Shown: positions 5,639 to 12,008 of the stretch, piece by piece
How the letters are laid out: the number at the start of each line of letters is the position of its first letter
Numbering within the stretch: position 1 is the stretch's first letter
DNA from: Thermotogaceae bacterium
GTDB taxonomy: Bacteria; Thermotogota; Thermotogae; B21-G9; HyVt-16
Assembly (NCBI GenBank): GCA_011043375.1
Contig: DQYP01000298.1
Location: 1-12,008, forward strand
DNA: 12,008 nucleotides
Direction: 5' to 3'
Translations under genes and position numbers: made by a program
Notes under the pieces: model-generated
The model's database searches: none
What the model was told of the DNA's origin: nothing
Seen by the model: only the letters and a program-made list of their open reading frames with translations

Positions 5639-6196
5639 ATGATAAAAGATCGCGTGGCAGTCAGACTCGATGAGAAAACAAGGCAAAAGCTTGAAAGCTT
5701 CATCAAAAGAAAAGGTATGAATGTAAGCGAAGTAGTTCGGGAGGCTGTGAATGATTATCTGCGGGTTCAAGATATCTCATGGGCTAAGATTGATTATGAG
5801 GTTATTCCCATTATTATCTCAAGTTTCAAAGAATTTGGCTTTGAGTTGATTGAAGTTATAAAACCAGATACGGATATATCGCGTGTTATCGGTAAAAAGA
5901 TACCTATTATACTTTGCTTTGAAAATGCTGATATAAGAATTGATGTTAAACTTTATATCGAAGAATCGAATGGAAAATACATATTGGAGATTGAGTTTCC
6001 AAACAATCAGATAGTTGAGACAGGTGATATCACACTAAGTACCGGGAATATAACTTATATGGGCTTATTAACACAATTCAGTGAAGAGAAATTCAAACCG
6101 TATCTTGAAGATACTCTGAAGATCAAAAATTCAGGATTATCTAAGAAGCAGATTGAAACAATAAAGAATTTAATAGATAAAAAACGAGTAAAATAG
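5639..6196 (+). CDS. Ribbon-helix-helix regulator with an unknown C-terminal domain
   Basis: Residues 4-42 have the CopG/Arc/MetJ pattern: a short strand DRVAVRLDE that would insert in the DNA major groove as a dimer, helix TRQKLESFIKRKG, the MNVSEVVREAV turn-and-helix, and NDYL. The remaining ~140 residues are mixed alpha/beta (FGFELIEVI, KKIPIILCF, DIRIDVKLYIEE, YILEIEFPNNQI) ending in a basic helix. I do not recognise this part, which might sense a ligand or bind a partner. At 185 residues it is far longer than antitoxin-type CopG proteins (45-90), and there is no toxin gene beside it. ATG 5639 is chosen because GGGAGGGG (5626-5633) precedes it by five bases; the frame is open further upstream but without a site. 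Element B' begins at the base after its stop. Confidence 0.85.
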   Translation: MIKDRVAVRLDEKTRQKLESFIKRKGMNVSEVVREAVNDYLRVQDISWAKIDYEVIPIIISSFKEFGFELIEVIKPDTDISRVIGKKIPIILCFENADIRIDVKLYIEESNGKYILEIEFPNNQIVETGDITLSTGNITYMGLLTQFSEEKFKPYLEDTLKIKNSGLSKKQIETIKNLIDKKRVK

Positions 6197-6223
6197 GATC
6201 CAGTCTCACTTTTGTTAACCCCC
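6197..6223 (+). repeat. Repeat element B' (3' UTR arm of the inverted repeat)
   Basis: GATCCAGTCTCACT (6197-6210), TTTG, then TTAACCCCC (6215-6223). This is the reverse complement of B (5267-5293) except for the four middle bases. It fills the space between the regulator's stop codon and the terminator hairpin. In the mRNA it is antisense to the ribosome binding site and start codon of the first gene. Read on the minus strand it carries the same SD-GTG-AGA-CTG-GAT start, followed by a frame that closes after 22 codons. Confidence 0.9.
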
Positions 6224-6224
6224 A

Positions 6225-6248
6225 AACCCGCCTTCGGGCGGGTTTTTT
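6225..6248 (+). terminator. Intrinsic terminator with UUCG loop
   Basis: AACCCGCC (6225-6232) and GGCGGGTT (6237-6244) form an 8-bp stem closed by a TTCG tetraloop and followed by TTTTTT (6243-6248). It should be an efficient end for the P2 operon, which leaves the terminase gene downstream dependent on readthrough. Confidence 0.93.
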
Positions 6249-6271
6249 GTTGCCCAAATGGAGGCGATAAA

Positions 6272-6598
6272 ATGGCAAAACGCGGTAGAAAACCTAAATA
6301 TTCAAAGAAATTTCTCGCAGAACTTGCCAAAAAGTTTGATGAGTATATTGAAAATACAGATATTCCTATAATTGCTGAGTTTGCTTATTTAAACAATATA
6401 GACCGAACACTTTTATACGATAAGCCGGAATTTTCCACACTATTAAAAAAAGCAATTGCAAAGAAAAAAGCACAACTTGAAAAATTAGCATTAAAGGGAG
6501 AAATAAATCCCACGATGGCTGTATTTTCTTTGAAACAACTTGGTTGGAGTGATAAGATATGCTACCTCAATAGGGCCTTACTGAACTTTCAAAAATAA
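6272..6598 (+). CDS. Phage terminase small subunit, altered C-terminus
   Basis: Terminase small subunits recognise phage DNA for packaging. The 108-residue product has the basic start MAKRGRKPKYSKKFLAEL, an HTH-like region (IPIIAEFAYLNNIDRTLLYD…PEFSTLLKKA), and the hallmark end LKGEINPTMAVFSLKQLGWS. Family members normally continue or stop shortly after the GWSDK motif. Here the last 13 residues (ICYLNRALLNFQK) look foreign and run into the terminase large remnant, so the 3' end has probably been rewritten by the same deletion that removed the start of the large subunit. GGAGG (6260-6264) precedes ATG 6272 by seven bases. No promoter of its own is visible behind the terminator at 6225-6248. 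It is probably a relic even though the frame is intact. Confidence 0.75.
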   Translation: MAKRGRKPKYSKKFLAELAKKFDEYIENTDIPIIAEFAYLNNIDRTLLYDKPEFSTLLKKAIAKKKAQLEKLALKGEINPTMAVFSLKQLGWSDKICYLNRALLNFQK

Positions 6599-6876
6599 AC
6601 AAATCAGAAATGACTATTTCTTTTCCAGTATTCAATTCTGAAATTTTGTACGCAGGCATGGATAACCCTGAAAAGATAAAGCCAATAGCTGGAATCACAG
6701 GAATATGGATCGAAGAGGCTACAGAGCTTAACATCGATGTATTCACAGAGAAATACCTTGGAGATGCCGGTTCAAATAAGTTCTGGGACTTTGTTATAGC
6801 TGCTGCAGAGAATATTAAACAGGCAGCAGAGAGGATGAAGGAAAGGGACTCCTTTCCTAAACCCAAACAAGAATGA
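6559..6876 (+). pseudogene. Terminase large subunit fragment (PBSX-type), internally deleted
   Basis: The frame reads M-L-P-Q, a TAG stop at 6571-6573, then stays open to TGA 6874-6876. Within it, KINKSEMTISFP, SEILYAGMDNPEKIKPIAGI and GIWIEEATEL match the end of the ATPase region of PBSX-family terminases, where EEATEL carries the Walker B acidic residues. The preceding ~100 residues with the Walker A loop and the entire nuclease domain are missing. After ATEL the sequence (NIDVFTEKYLGDAGSNKFWDF… to …FPKPKQE) no longer resembles a terminase and probably derives from another phage gene brought in by a deletion. Any start at ATG 6610 would make an 88-residue non-functional peptide. This is direct evidence of a decayed tailed-phage prophage. 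Confidence 0.8.
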
Positions 6877-7138
6877 ACAGATAAAGCGCATTATCTCCCT
6901 TACGGTTTCATACTTCATAGAAAGCCTTTTCAACAAAGAAAACCTTCTGCCCCCGGAAGTCCGGAAGTTCCGGGAGTTCGAACAGAAATTTTATGAATTC
7001 TTGTACGGAGAACAAGCAAATGAAATGCTTGAGCAAACCCTGAAAGAATTCAAAGAAAGCACAAAATACAATGAACAAACGAAAGATATTGATGATTTCT
7101 TAGAAGGCTGGAAAAATCACATCGATTGGCAAAAATAA
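6839..7138 (+). pseudogene. Start-less ORF of about 99 codons, +1 to the terminase remnant
   Basis: A TGA at 6836-6838 precedes this open frame, which ends at TAA 7136-7138, two bases before the terminator hairpin. It reads as a hydrophilic helical protein (EQIKRIISLTVSYFIESLF, LLPPEVRKFREFEQKFYEFL, ending GWKNHIDWQK). No ATG, GTG or TTG occurs in its first third; the first ATG is near 7024. It overlaps the preceding frame by 38 bases and lies +1 to it. It may be the tail of a gene whose 5' part was deleted, or the second half of a frameshift-expressed pair as in phage tail-assembly chaperones. I do not recognise the family. Confidence 0.5.
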
Positions 7139-7139
7139 A

Positions 7140-7157
7140 GCCCGGGTTATCCCGGGC
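7140..7157. terminator. Bidirectional intrinsic terminator
   Basis: GCCCGGG (7140-7146) and CCCGGGC (7151-7157) form a perfect 7-bp stem with a TTAT loop. On the plus strand it is followed by GTTTTCC and ends the phage-remnant transcripts. On the minus strand it is followed by TTTATTTTT and ends the tRNA-Glu transcript. Confidence 0.85.
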
Positions 7158-7192
7158 GTTTTCCTTCTGGGTCTACTTTTAGACCTAATTCA

Positions 7193-7267
7193 TGGCAGCC
7201 CCACGGGGAATCGAACCCCGACCTTCGGACTGAGAATCCGATGGACTAGCCGTTATCCTATGGGGCC
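7193..7267 (-). tRNA. tRNA-Glu (CTC anticodon)
   Basis: The reverse complement folds as a cloverleaf. Acceptor GGCCCCA pairs with TGGGGCT (G1-U72 wobble), followed by discriminator G and an encoded CCA. The anticodon stem TCGGA/TCCGA holds loop TTCTCAG, giving anticodon CTC (7232-7234). The T arm is CGGGG-TTCGATT-CCCCG. The length is 75 nt with CCA. It has its own promoter (7281-7309) and ends at the hairpin 7140-7157. Its 3' end faces the prophage remnant, the usual orientation when a tRNA gene serves as an integration site. Confidence 0.97.
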
Positions 7268-7280
7268 ACAACGCAAAGGA

Positions 7281-7309
7281 ATTATACCACAGTCCTTTTA
7301 CAAGTTCAA
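7281..7309 (-). promoter_or_regulatory. Promoter of tRNA-Glu
   Basis: On the minus strand: TTGAAC (7309-7304), a 17-bp spacer ending TGTGG, then TATAAT (7286-7281). The -10 box lies 13 bp before the tRNA 5' end. This is the clearest promoter in the window and also has the extended TGn. Confidence 0.9.
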
Positions 7310-7399
7310 GCCCCGTAAAATTACAAACAGTTTACCCACATTGGAACCGTGATTTTTATTTCAAAATTTGTTTTAGTTTACTATATAAAAGTTAAATGA

Positions 7400-7408
7400 T
7401 GATATAAT
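7400..7408 (+). promoter_or_regulatory. Extended -10 promoter of lemA
   Basis: TGA-TATAAT (7400-7408) lies 21 bases before ATG 7430, giving a short leader with GGAGGTGAT (7418-7426). No good -35 is found at 16-18 bp, which fits an extended -10 promoter. Confidence 0.55.
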
Positions 7409-7429
7409 TATACAAATGGAGGTGATTGA

Positions 7430-7987
7430 ATGGTAGCAATTATAATTTTAGTAATATTAGCTATTTTGACGGCAATTTTCATCGCGGTTTATAATTCCTT
7501 AGTTGTTAAAAGAAAAAGAGTACAAAATGCGTGGAGTCAAATCGATGTACAACTTAAGAGAAGGCATGATTTGATTCCAAATCTTGTGAATGCTGTAAAA
7601 GGATACATGAAGTTTGAGAAAGAAACATTGGAGAAAGTCATAGAAGCACGTTCCAAAGCTGTGAATGCTGGAAATTTACAAGACAGAATGAAAGCAGAGG
7701 GAGAACTGAGTGGATTCTTGAGTAGATTGTTGGTTGTCATGGAGCAATATCCTGATTTAAAAGCATCTCAAAATGTTACTCAATTGACCGAGGAGTTAAC
7801 ATCCACTGAAAATAGAATTTCTTATGCTCGACAGTTTTATAACGACACAGTCATGAAATACAACACTGCGTTGGAAGTTTTTCCAAGTAATATAGTAGCA
7901 TCATTATTTAAATTTAAACCTTATCCATTTTTTGAGATCTCTTCAGAAGCTGAAAGAGAGGCTCCAAAGGTAAATCTTGATTTTTAG
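7430..7987 (+). CDS. lemA: LemA family membrane-anchored protein
   Basis: LemA proteins are short membrane-anchored helical-bundle proteins of unclear function, often encoded next to membrane proteases or TPM-domain proteins. The 185-residue product has the family's usual length: a single N-terminal membrane helix (about residues 3-23), then the hallmark VQNAWSQIDVQLKRRHDLIPNLV, the KFEKETLEKVIEAR helix, LTEELTSTENRISYARQFYND, and the closing FPSNIVASLFKFKPYPFFE. GGAGGTGAT precedes ATG 7430 by three to four bases. Its last 11 bases overlap the start of the large protease gene, so the two are almost certainly co-transcribed and translationally coupled. That suggests LemA assists or scaffolds that secreted enzyme, which is inference from context. 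Confidence 0.96.
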   Translation: MVAIIILVILAILTAIFIAVYNSLVVKRKRVQNAWSQIDVQLKRRHDLIPNLVNAVKGYMKFEKETLEKVIEARSKAVNAGNLQDRMKAEGELSGFLSRLLVVMEQYPDLKASQNVTQLTEELTSTENRISYARQFYNDTVMKYNTALEVFPSNIVASLFKFKPYPFFEISSEAEREAPKVNLDF

Positions 7988-10601
7988 TTCAATTATGAGA
8001 TACCGAATTGTCCTGTATTTTTTTATAACGTTTATCGCGGTGACAATTTTTTCTAACCCAATTCTGAGTTATAGGGTTTTCAAAACTAAACACGTGGATG
8101 TCATCTATCAAGAGGGATTAGAAGCTTCCATATATGATTTTATTCAAGAAATTGACAAATTGTATGAAGATATAACCAATTTTTATGGTATTTATCCAGA
8201 TGAGAGGCTTAGAGTAATTATAACCGATGGTACAGATATATCGAATGCCTCTGCAATTCCTTTTGACGACTCAATACACATATATGCGTGCGGAAATTCC
8301 AGTGATGAAATTTCATCAGATTATAAAAATTGGTATAGATTCGTCTTCACGCATGAGTTCACACATGTATTACTTGGAAATTATTACAATCCATATTACT
8401 CCGTATTAAGAACATTTGGTAATCCATTACCTTCTTTGATACTCAGTTCCCAGATTCCTCTTTATCTTCATGAAGGACTTTCCATATTCACAGAATCAAA
8501 ATTCAACAGTATCTTTGGGAGATTGAATGATGCAAGATTCCAAATGTACATCCGTGCTGATCTGTTATCTGGGAAATTTAAGGGACTTGAGCTTGCCGGA
8601 GGATATTTCTCACATAGAGAATGGGCACCTGCTGGTATGATGTATGAATATGGAGCATCTTTGATTAAATTCATCTCAAAGTATTACGGTGAAACGGCTG
8701 TTCACCACTTTTTATACGAGTTTTTCAAGGCACCAGGACTTGGTGTAAGTGCAAGTATACAAAAGCTCTCTGGGGAAAACTTTAAGGATTTTGTGGATGA
8801 GTGGAAAAAATACGAGTTAAGAAAGGCTGAAGAAGTGAAACGTTGGGTGAATTACAACACTTTACGAACGGGCAGAAGATTGACTCATTCCGGTTGGTGG
8901 ACAGGAATTTTCGATGTCACAAAAAATGGCCATATTTATTATTTTGAAGACAAGGAGAATTCGGAATCCGCTCTGATGTTTTTGGATCTCAAAACAGACA
9001 GAAAGAAGAAAATTTTGGATCTCGGTAAAATACCACGAGATATCGAAATATCACCTTCAGGAAGATACATAGCGATGGTAGTGAATTCTCAGCAGTATTT
9101 CAACCTTTTTAATTTCAATGAGTTGGTTATCTACGATACATTTAAAAAGAGATTCTTGAGCCCAATTTTGCAGAGAGTTGTATCTGTTGATTGGCTTAAT
9201 GAGGAAAGTCTAATTTTACTGCGGAACGATCGTGGATTCAGAAAAATCCAAAAATATGATTTAAAAACCAATACCCTAAAAACTCTGCTCGACGGAACAA
9301 GAGGGATATTCATAAATTCCATTTCTTGTTATAATGATTCGATTTATTTTTCTGGCTCATTCAATGGACAAAATGATCTATTTGTCTTAAAACTTTCTAA
9401 TAGTTTTGTTTATAGACTCACCAACGATGTTTCAAATGATCTCGATCCAGAAATCTCAGAAGATGGTAGATACTTGTGTTTTGTTTCTGACTCACCTGAA
9501 GAAAAATACAATATTTTTAATGTTTATATCGCTGATCTGAAAAAACAGCGAATTTTCAAAGTAACGAACGTTATATACGGTTCATTCAAACCGCGATTCT
9601 ATAAAGGCAGCCTCATTTACAGAGGTTACACTCCGGATGGCTATGATATATTCTTCATCGAAAAACCATACAATAGAATCTATGAAACTCATAAAAAATT
9701 ATATTATGATCGCTTCGATCATGCAGAGAATATTTCGAAGAAAAGGGCATACGTGGCAAAACGCAGTATTAAATTCTCGAATTATATTAAACCAAGGATC
9801 TGGATGTTTCTACCATATCTTTCGATCACCGAGGATTCAGCGCAATTCATGATGTATCAATTCAATGCCTTTTGGGACACATTCGTTGAAAATTTAGTTT
9901 TATCATACGGGGTTTTTAGAACAGCCGAAGAACCCATCAATTTTTCGCTCCTTTTCGTAGGAAAGCATTTCGTGAACTATTCAATGAATTTCAATTTCAA
10001 ATACTCTTTCAAAGAGTCAGAAAAATTTGAGGGATCGATGAATGGAAAAGCAGAGCTCTACATTCCGTTTGGTAATCCACTGAAAACAGGGATTTTCATC
10101 CAAGGAATGAACATTCAAGTATTAAAACAACAAAATCTTCTGATGAATTTGAATTCAGCCTTGATGTTCGATCAAGTTTACAGCAGATACTTTGATAAAT
10201 TCTGGCGGACTACTGTTATTGCAACACTTGATCTAATGAAAATAAGCAATTGGAATCTCAGATTGATGAATTCCTTCGTTTTCCTTAGAACATTTTGGAA
10301 TTTTGAAACATCTTTAAAAGAGAGTTCGGTTACTTTTAATGTAAAAACTCAAACACCTGTTTGGATAATAGACAAGGGCACCTTGGATGGGAAATATTCT
10401 ATAGGCTCCATCGATTTTGTAACAAAAAATGGGTTGAACCTCTCCCTCGGATCGCTTGCGCCTATTAGTAGCTTTGGATTCAAAGTTAATTTTGCTTTTC
10501 AATACTATGTGGAGATTGCCACTGAATTGGGGATAAAATATGAAGGAAATAGAGTTTACCCCTACTTTCAATTGAGCCCAAAACTATTGGATCTTTTCTG
10601 A
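7977..10601 (+). CDS. Secreted gluzincin-type peptidase with beta-propeller and barrel-like C-terminus
   Basis: The protein has 874 residues. Residues 7-31 form a signal peptide (MRYR, hydrophobic core, NPILS). Residues ~35-285 are a peptidase MA-like domain with zinc motif HEFTH (126-130) and a downstream LHEGLSIFTE (164-173), whose Glu166 is the likely third ligand. Residues ~290-590 contain WD40/TolB-like propeller blades (for example ISPSGRYIAMV and ISEDGRYLCFVSD). Residues ~600-874 are amphipathic beta strands ending in Phe, the pattern of an outer-membrane barrel inserted by BAM. The inferred layout is a protease and propeller anchored at the outer membrane. TTG 7977 is chosen because AAAGG (7966-7970) precedes it; ATG 7995 is an alternative without a site. 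It overlaps lemA by 11 bp and the convergent rqcH by 18 bp. Substrate unknown; the barrel is inferred by eye. Confidence 0.88.
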   Translation: MIFSSIMRYRIVLYFFITFIAVTIFSNPILSYRVFKTKHVDVIYQEGLEASIYDFIQEIDKLYEDITNFYGIYPDERLRVIITDGTDISNASAIPFDDSIHIYACGNSSDEISSDYKNWYRFVFTHEFTHVLLGNYYNPYYSVLRTFGNPLPSLILSSQIPLYLHEGLSIFTESKFNSIFGRLNDARFQMYIRADLLSGKFKGLELAGGYFSHREWAPAGMMYEYGASLIKFISKYYGETAVHHFLYEFFKAPGLGVSASIQKLSGENFKDFVDEWKKYELRKAEEVKRWVNYNTLRTGRRLTHSGWWTGIFDVTKNGHIYYFEDKENSESALMFLDLKTDRKKKILDLGKIPRDIEISPSGRYIAMVVNSQQYFNLFNFNELVIYDTFKKRFLSPILQRVVSVDWLNEESLILLRNDRGFRKIQKYDLKTNTLKTLLDGTRGIFINSISCYNDSIYFSGSFNGQNDLFVLKLSNSFVYRLTNDVSNDLDPEISEDGRYLCFVSDSPEEKYNIFNVYIADLKKQRIFKVTNVIYGSFKPRFYKGSLIYRGYTPDGYDIFFIEKPYNRIYETHKKLYYDRFDHAENISKKRAYVAKRSIKFSNYIKPRIWMFLPYLSITEDSAQFMMYQFNAFWDTFVENLVLSYGVFRTAEEPINFSLLFVGKHFVNYSMNFNFKYSFKESEKFEGSMNGKAELYIPFGNPLKTGIFIQGMNIQVLKQQNLLMNLNSALMFDQVYSRYFDKFWRTTVIATLDLMKISNWNLRLMNSFVFLRTFWNFETSLKESSVTFNVKTQTPVWIIDKGTLDGKYSIGSIDFVTKNGLNLSLGSLAPISSFGFKVNFAFQYYVEIATELGIKYEGNRVYPYFQLSPKLLDLF

Positions 10602-12008
10602 TGGTTTTTGAGGATTAACGAAAATAGTCCTGTAATTTTTATAAAGAACAAAACCTGGTTTAGCTCCTTTGGGTTTCCAAACATTTTTTACCTCTGTATA
10701 GTCAACTGCTACTTTTGAAGATTGAGATGCCTTAGAGTGTTTTGCAGCAAGAAAGGCAGCGTATTCTATAACACGCTCGTTGGACTTACGACCATCCAAT
10801 TTCAGTATCACATGACTTCCCGGTATCTCTTTAGCATGAAACCATAGATCACTTTTATTGGCTATTTTGAAAGTTAACGCATCGTTTTGTTTGTTGTTTT
10901 TACCGACGAAAATCTTAAATCCATCGAATTCATAAAATTTGTACTCCTGATTTTGTCGTGCTTTTACACTTTTGCTCTTTCTCGATTTTAAAAGCCCTAC
11001 ATCAATTATTTCTTCTTCAATACTTTCGATATCCTCTAAACTCCTGGTATTATCCAAATAATAAAAAAGTTGATTCAAATAGTCATATTCACGCTTCAAT
11101 TTATCATAGCGTATTTTCGTTCCAGCATATTTTCCTTTATATTTCTTGTATCTCTCAAAATAGATTCTCGCATTTTCCAATATCGATTTGGACGGATCAA
11201 TTTCCACTTCCATTTCTTCATTTGTTTCCCAATCGTACAATTTGACTTTCTCGAGGTTCTGCTTATGTACTTCCAAACTGTGTAAGTTGGTCATTATCAA
11301 TTCCCCGATTTTCTTGTAATTTTCGTATTGATCGTATTTCCTTATTTGCTTTTCTAATATTTCCAAAGCTCTCTCAACTTTTTCTCTTTTGCTCCTAACA
11401 ATGCTCATCAAAGTGTTAATTTTACTTTTGAATTGTTCATGTTCGCAAAGGAAAGTGAAAAATCTTTCCAATGCTTCGAAAGGGTTCTCAAAATATTCAT
11501 AATTATCATTTGAAAACATTTGTAATCTTGTTCCAACAATATCTAAAATATTTTGAGACATATACAAATACATTCCAGGATCGTTAATGACCTCAAGAGC
11601 TACCTCTTTTATTTTTTCGCGCAATAGATTCACATATTCGTTGACATCATCACTTTTTCTTTCAAGTTTCGCTCTGTGAAGTACTTCATCCACTAACAAA
11701 GGTGAAAAACCTTGTAAAACTCTCAAAAGGCTCTTTTTAAAATTTCCATTCTTAGGTATTAGATCCTTTGGAAGAATCTCAAATGGTTTTTTTTGATCAT
11801 TTTTATAGAAATTGAATCTAAAATTAGGTTGTATATCCCTAAACCTTGTACTTATTCGTCTATGAGCATCCACAATTTTGGAAGTTTCGAGATCGATCAG
11901 AATGATATTCGAGAATTTTCCCATGAGCTCGATTACTAATCTGAATTTTTTGACTTCACCAGACTCCCTCAATTTCTTTAAATCCATCACAAGAACCCTA
12001 TCAAAATC
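10584..12008 (-). CDS. rqcH: Rqc2/RqcH (NFACT) ribosome quality-control factor, 5' end outside window
   Basis: RqcH binds stalled 50S-peptidyl-tRNA complexes and recruits Ala-tRNA to add C-terminal alanine tails that mark the nascent chain for degradation. The 474 visible residues lack only about the first 90-95 of a ~570-residue protein. The frame runs off the window and reads DFDRVL before the first internal GTG/ATG, so those codons are not the start. The Asp-Arg pair in that segment probably corresponds to the conserved NFACT-N DR motif. Next comes VIELMGKFSNIILID (end of NFACT-N), an HhH-like region, a long charged coiled-coil (about residues 190-330 of the visible part), and the C-terminal NFACT-R domain with DALTFKIANKSDLWFHAKEI then PGSHVIL. 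It converges with the protease gene, sharing 18 bp at their 3' ends with no terminator between them. Older annotations call this family fibronectin-binding protein A. Confidence 0.95.
   Translation of the reverse strand, partial: DFDRVLVMDLKKLRESGEVKKFRLVIELMGKFSNIILIDLETSKIVDAHRRISTRFRDIQPNFRFNFYKNDQKKPFEILPKDLIPKNGNFKKSLLRVLQGFSPLLVDEVLHRAKLERKSDDVNEYVNLLREKIKEVALEVINDPGMYLYMSQNILDIVGTRLQMFSNDNYEYFENPFEALERFFTFLCEHEQFKSKINTLMSIVRSKREKVERALEILEKQIRKYDQYENYKKIGELIMTNLHSLEVHKQNLEKVKLYDWETNEEMEVEIDPSKSILENARIYFERYKKYKGKYAGTKIRYDKLKREYDYLNQLFYYLDNTRSLEDIESIEEEIIDVGLLKSRKSKSVKARQNQEYKFYEFDGFKIFVGKNNKQNDALTFKIANKSDLWFHAKEIPGSHVILKLDGRKSNERVIEYAAFLAAKHSKASQSSKVAVDYTEVKNVWKPKGAKPGFVLYKNYRTIFVNPQKPSEKIQ

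Noticed and set aside
5639..6196. Antitoxin of a toxin-antitoxin pair with the gene at 5281
   Set aside because: The first gene has no toxin-like features, and the RHH protein is much longer than typical antitoxins. The gene order alone is not enough.
6144..6209. Minus-strand 22-codon ORF starting with the same SD-GTG-AGA-CTG-GAT as the gene at 5281
   Set aside because: After the repeat the frame bears no resemblance to the first gene and is antisense to the regulator. It is kept only as support for the inverted-duplication alternative.
7169..7186. GGTCT/AGACC hairpin as a terminator for tRNA-Glu
   Set aside because: Only five pairs and no U tract; the stronger hairpin at 7140-7157 with TTTATTTTT on the minus strand does this job.
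7193..7267. att site duplicated at the other end of the prophage remnant
   Set aside because: I looked for the tRNA 3' sequence near 4520-5000 and found no second copy, and serine recombinases usually do not use tRNA genes.

Overview
The window is AT-rich, bacterial and gene-dense. The mix of genes (a DegV/FakB lipid-binding protein, a TM1812-type CARF protein, LemA, a protease ending in an apparent outer-membrane barrel, RqcH) and strong AGGAGG-type ribosome binding sites suggest a thermophile of the Thermotogota. That placement is inference from gene content; there is no 16S or other decisive marker.

Layout. 1-250: short AT-rich tandem repeats ending in a REP-like palindrome. 265-1125: degV. 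1252-2856: a stand-alone CARF-HEPN-CARF protein of the type III CRISPR signalling (Csx1/TM1812) class, with no array or other cas gene in view. 2857-3125: intergenic, with a small gene scrap and a probable promoter. 3126-4517: a MATE efflux pump. 4518-7138: a decayed mobile-element/prophage zone. It holds a frameshifted serine-recombinase remnant (minus strand), an HTH scrap, a compact two-gene operon (a small DUF3574-like protein and a ribbon-helix-helix regulator), a terminase small subunit, an internally deleted terminase large-subunit fragment and a start-less ORF. A bidirectional terminator and tRNA-Glu (minus strand) close this zone. 7430-10601: lemA overlapping a very large gene for a secreted gluzincin-type peptidase with a beta-propeller and a C-terminal barrel-like region. 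10584-12008: rqcH (NFACT), minus strand, whose 5' end lies beyond the window.

The most unusual structure is the two-gene operon at 5200-6248. Its mRNA leader carries two elements, each with a complement placed just after one of the two stop codons. Element A (13 nt, at the predicted 5' end of the mRNA) is perfectly complementary to 5603-5615, just after the first gene. Element B (27 nt, covering the ribosome binding site and GTG start of the first gene) is complementary over 9+14 nt to 6197-6223, which begins at the base after the second stop and ends one base before the terminator hairpin. The intercistronic copy A' can also pair locally with the Shine-Dalgarno sequence of the regulator gene. 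This geometry suggests 5'-3' mRNA pairing that sets translation of both genes. The alternative is an invertible segment or relic of an inverted duplication. The second feature of note is the effector at 1252-2856, in which a HEPN RNase domain lies between two different CARF-like domains.

Housekeeping genes lie at both ends and the mobile material is confined to the middle, abutting the 3' end of tRNA-Glu, a common integration position.
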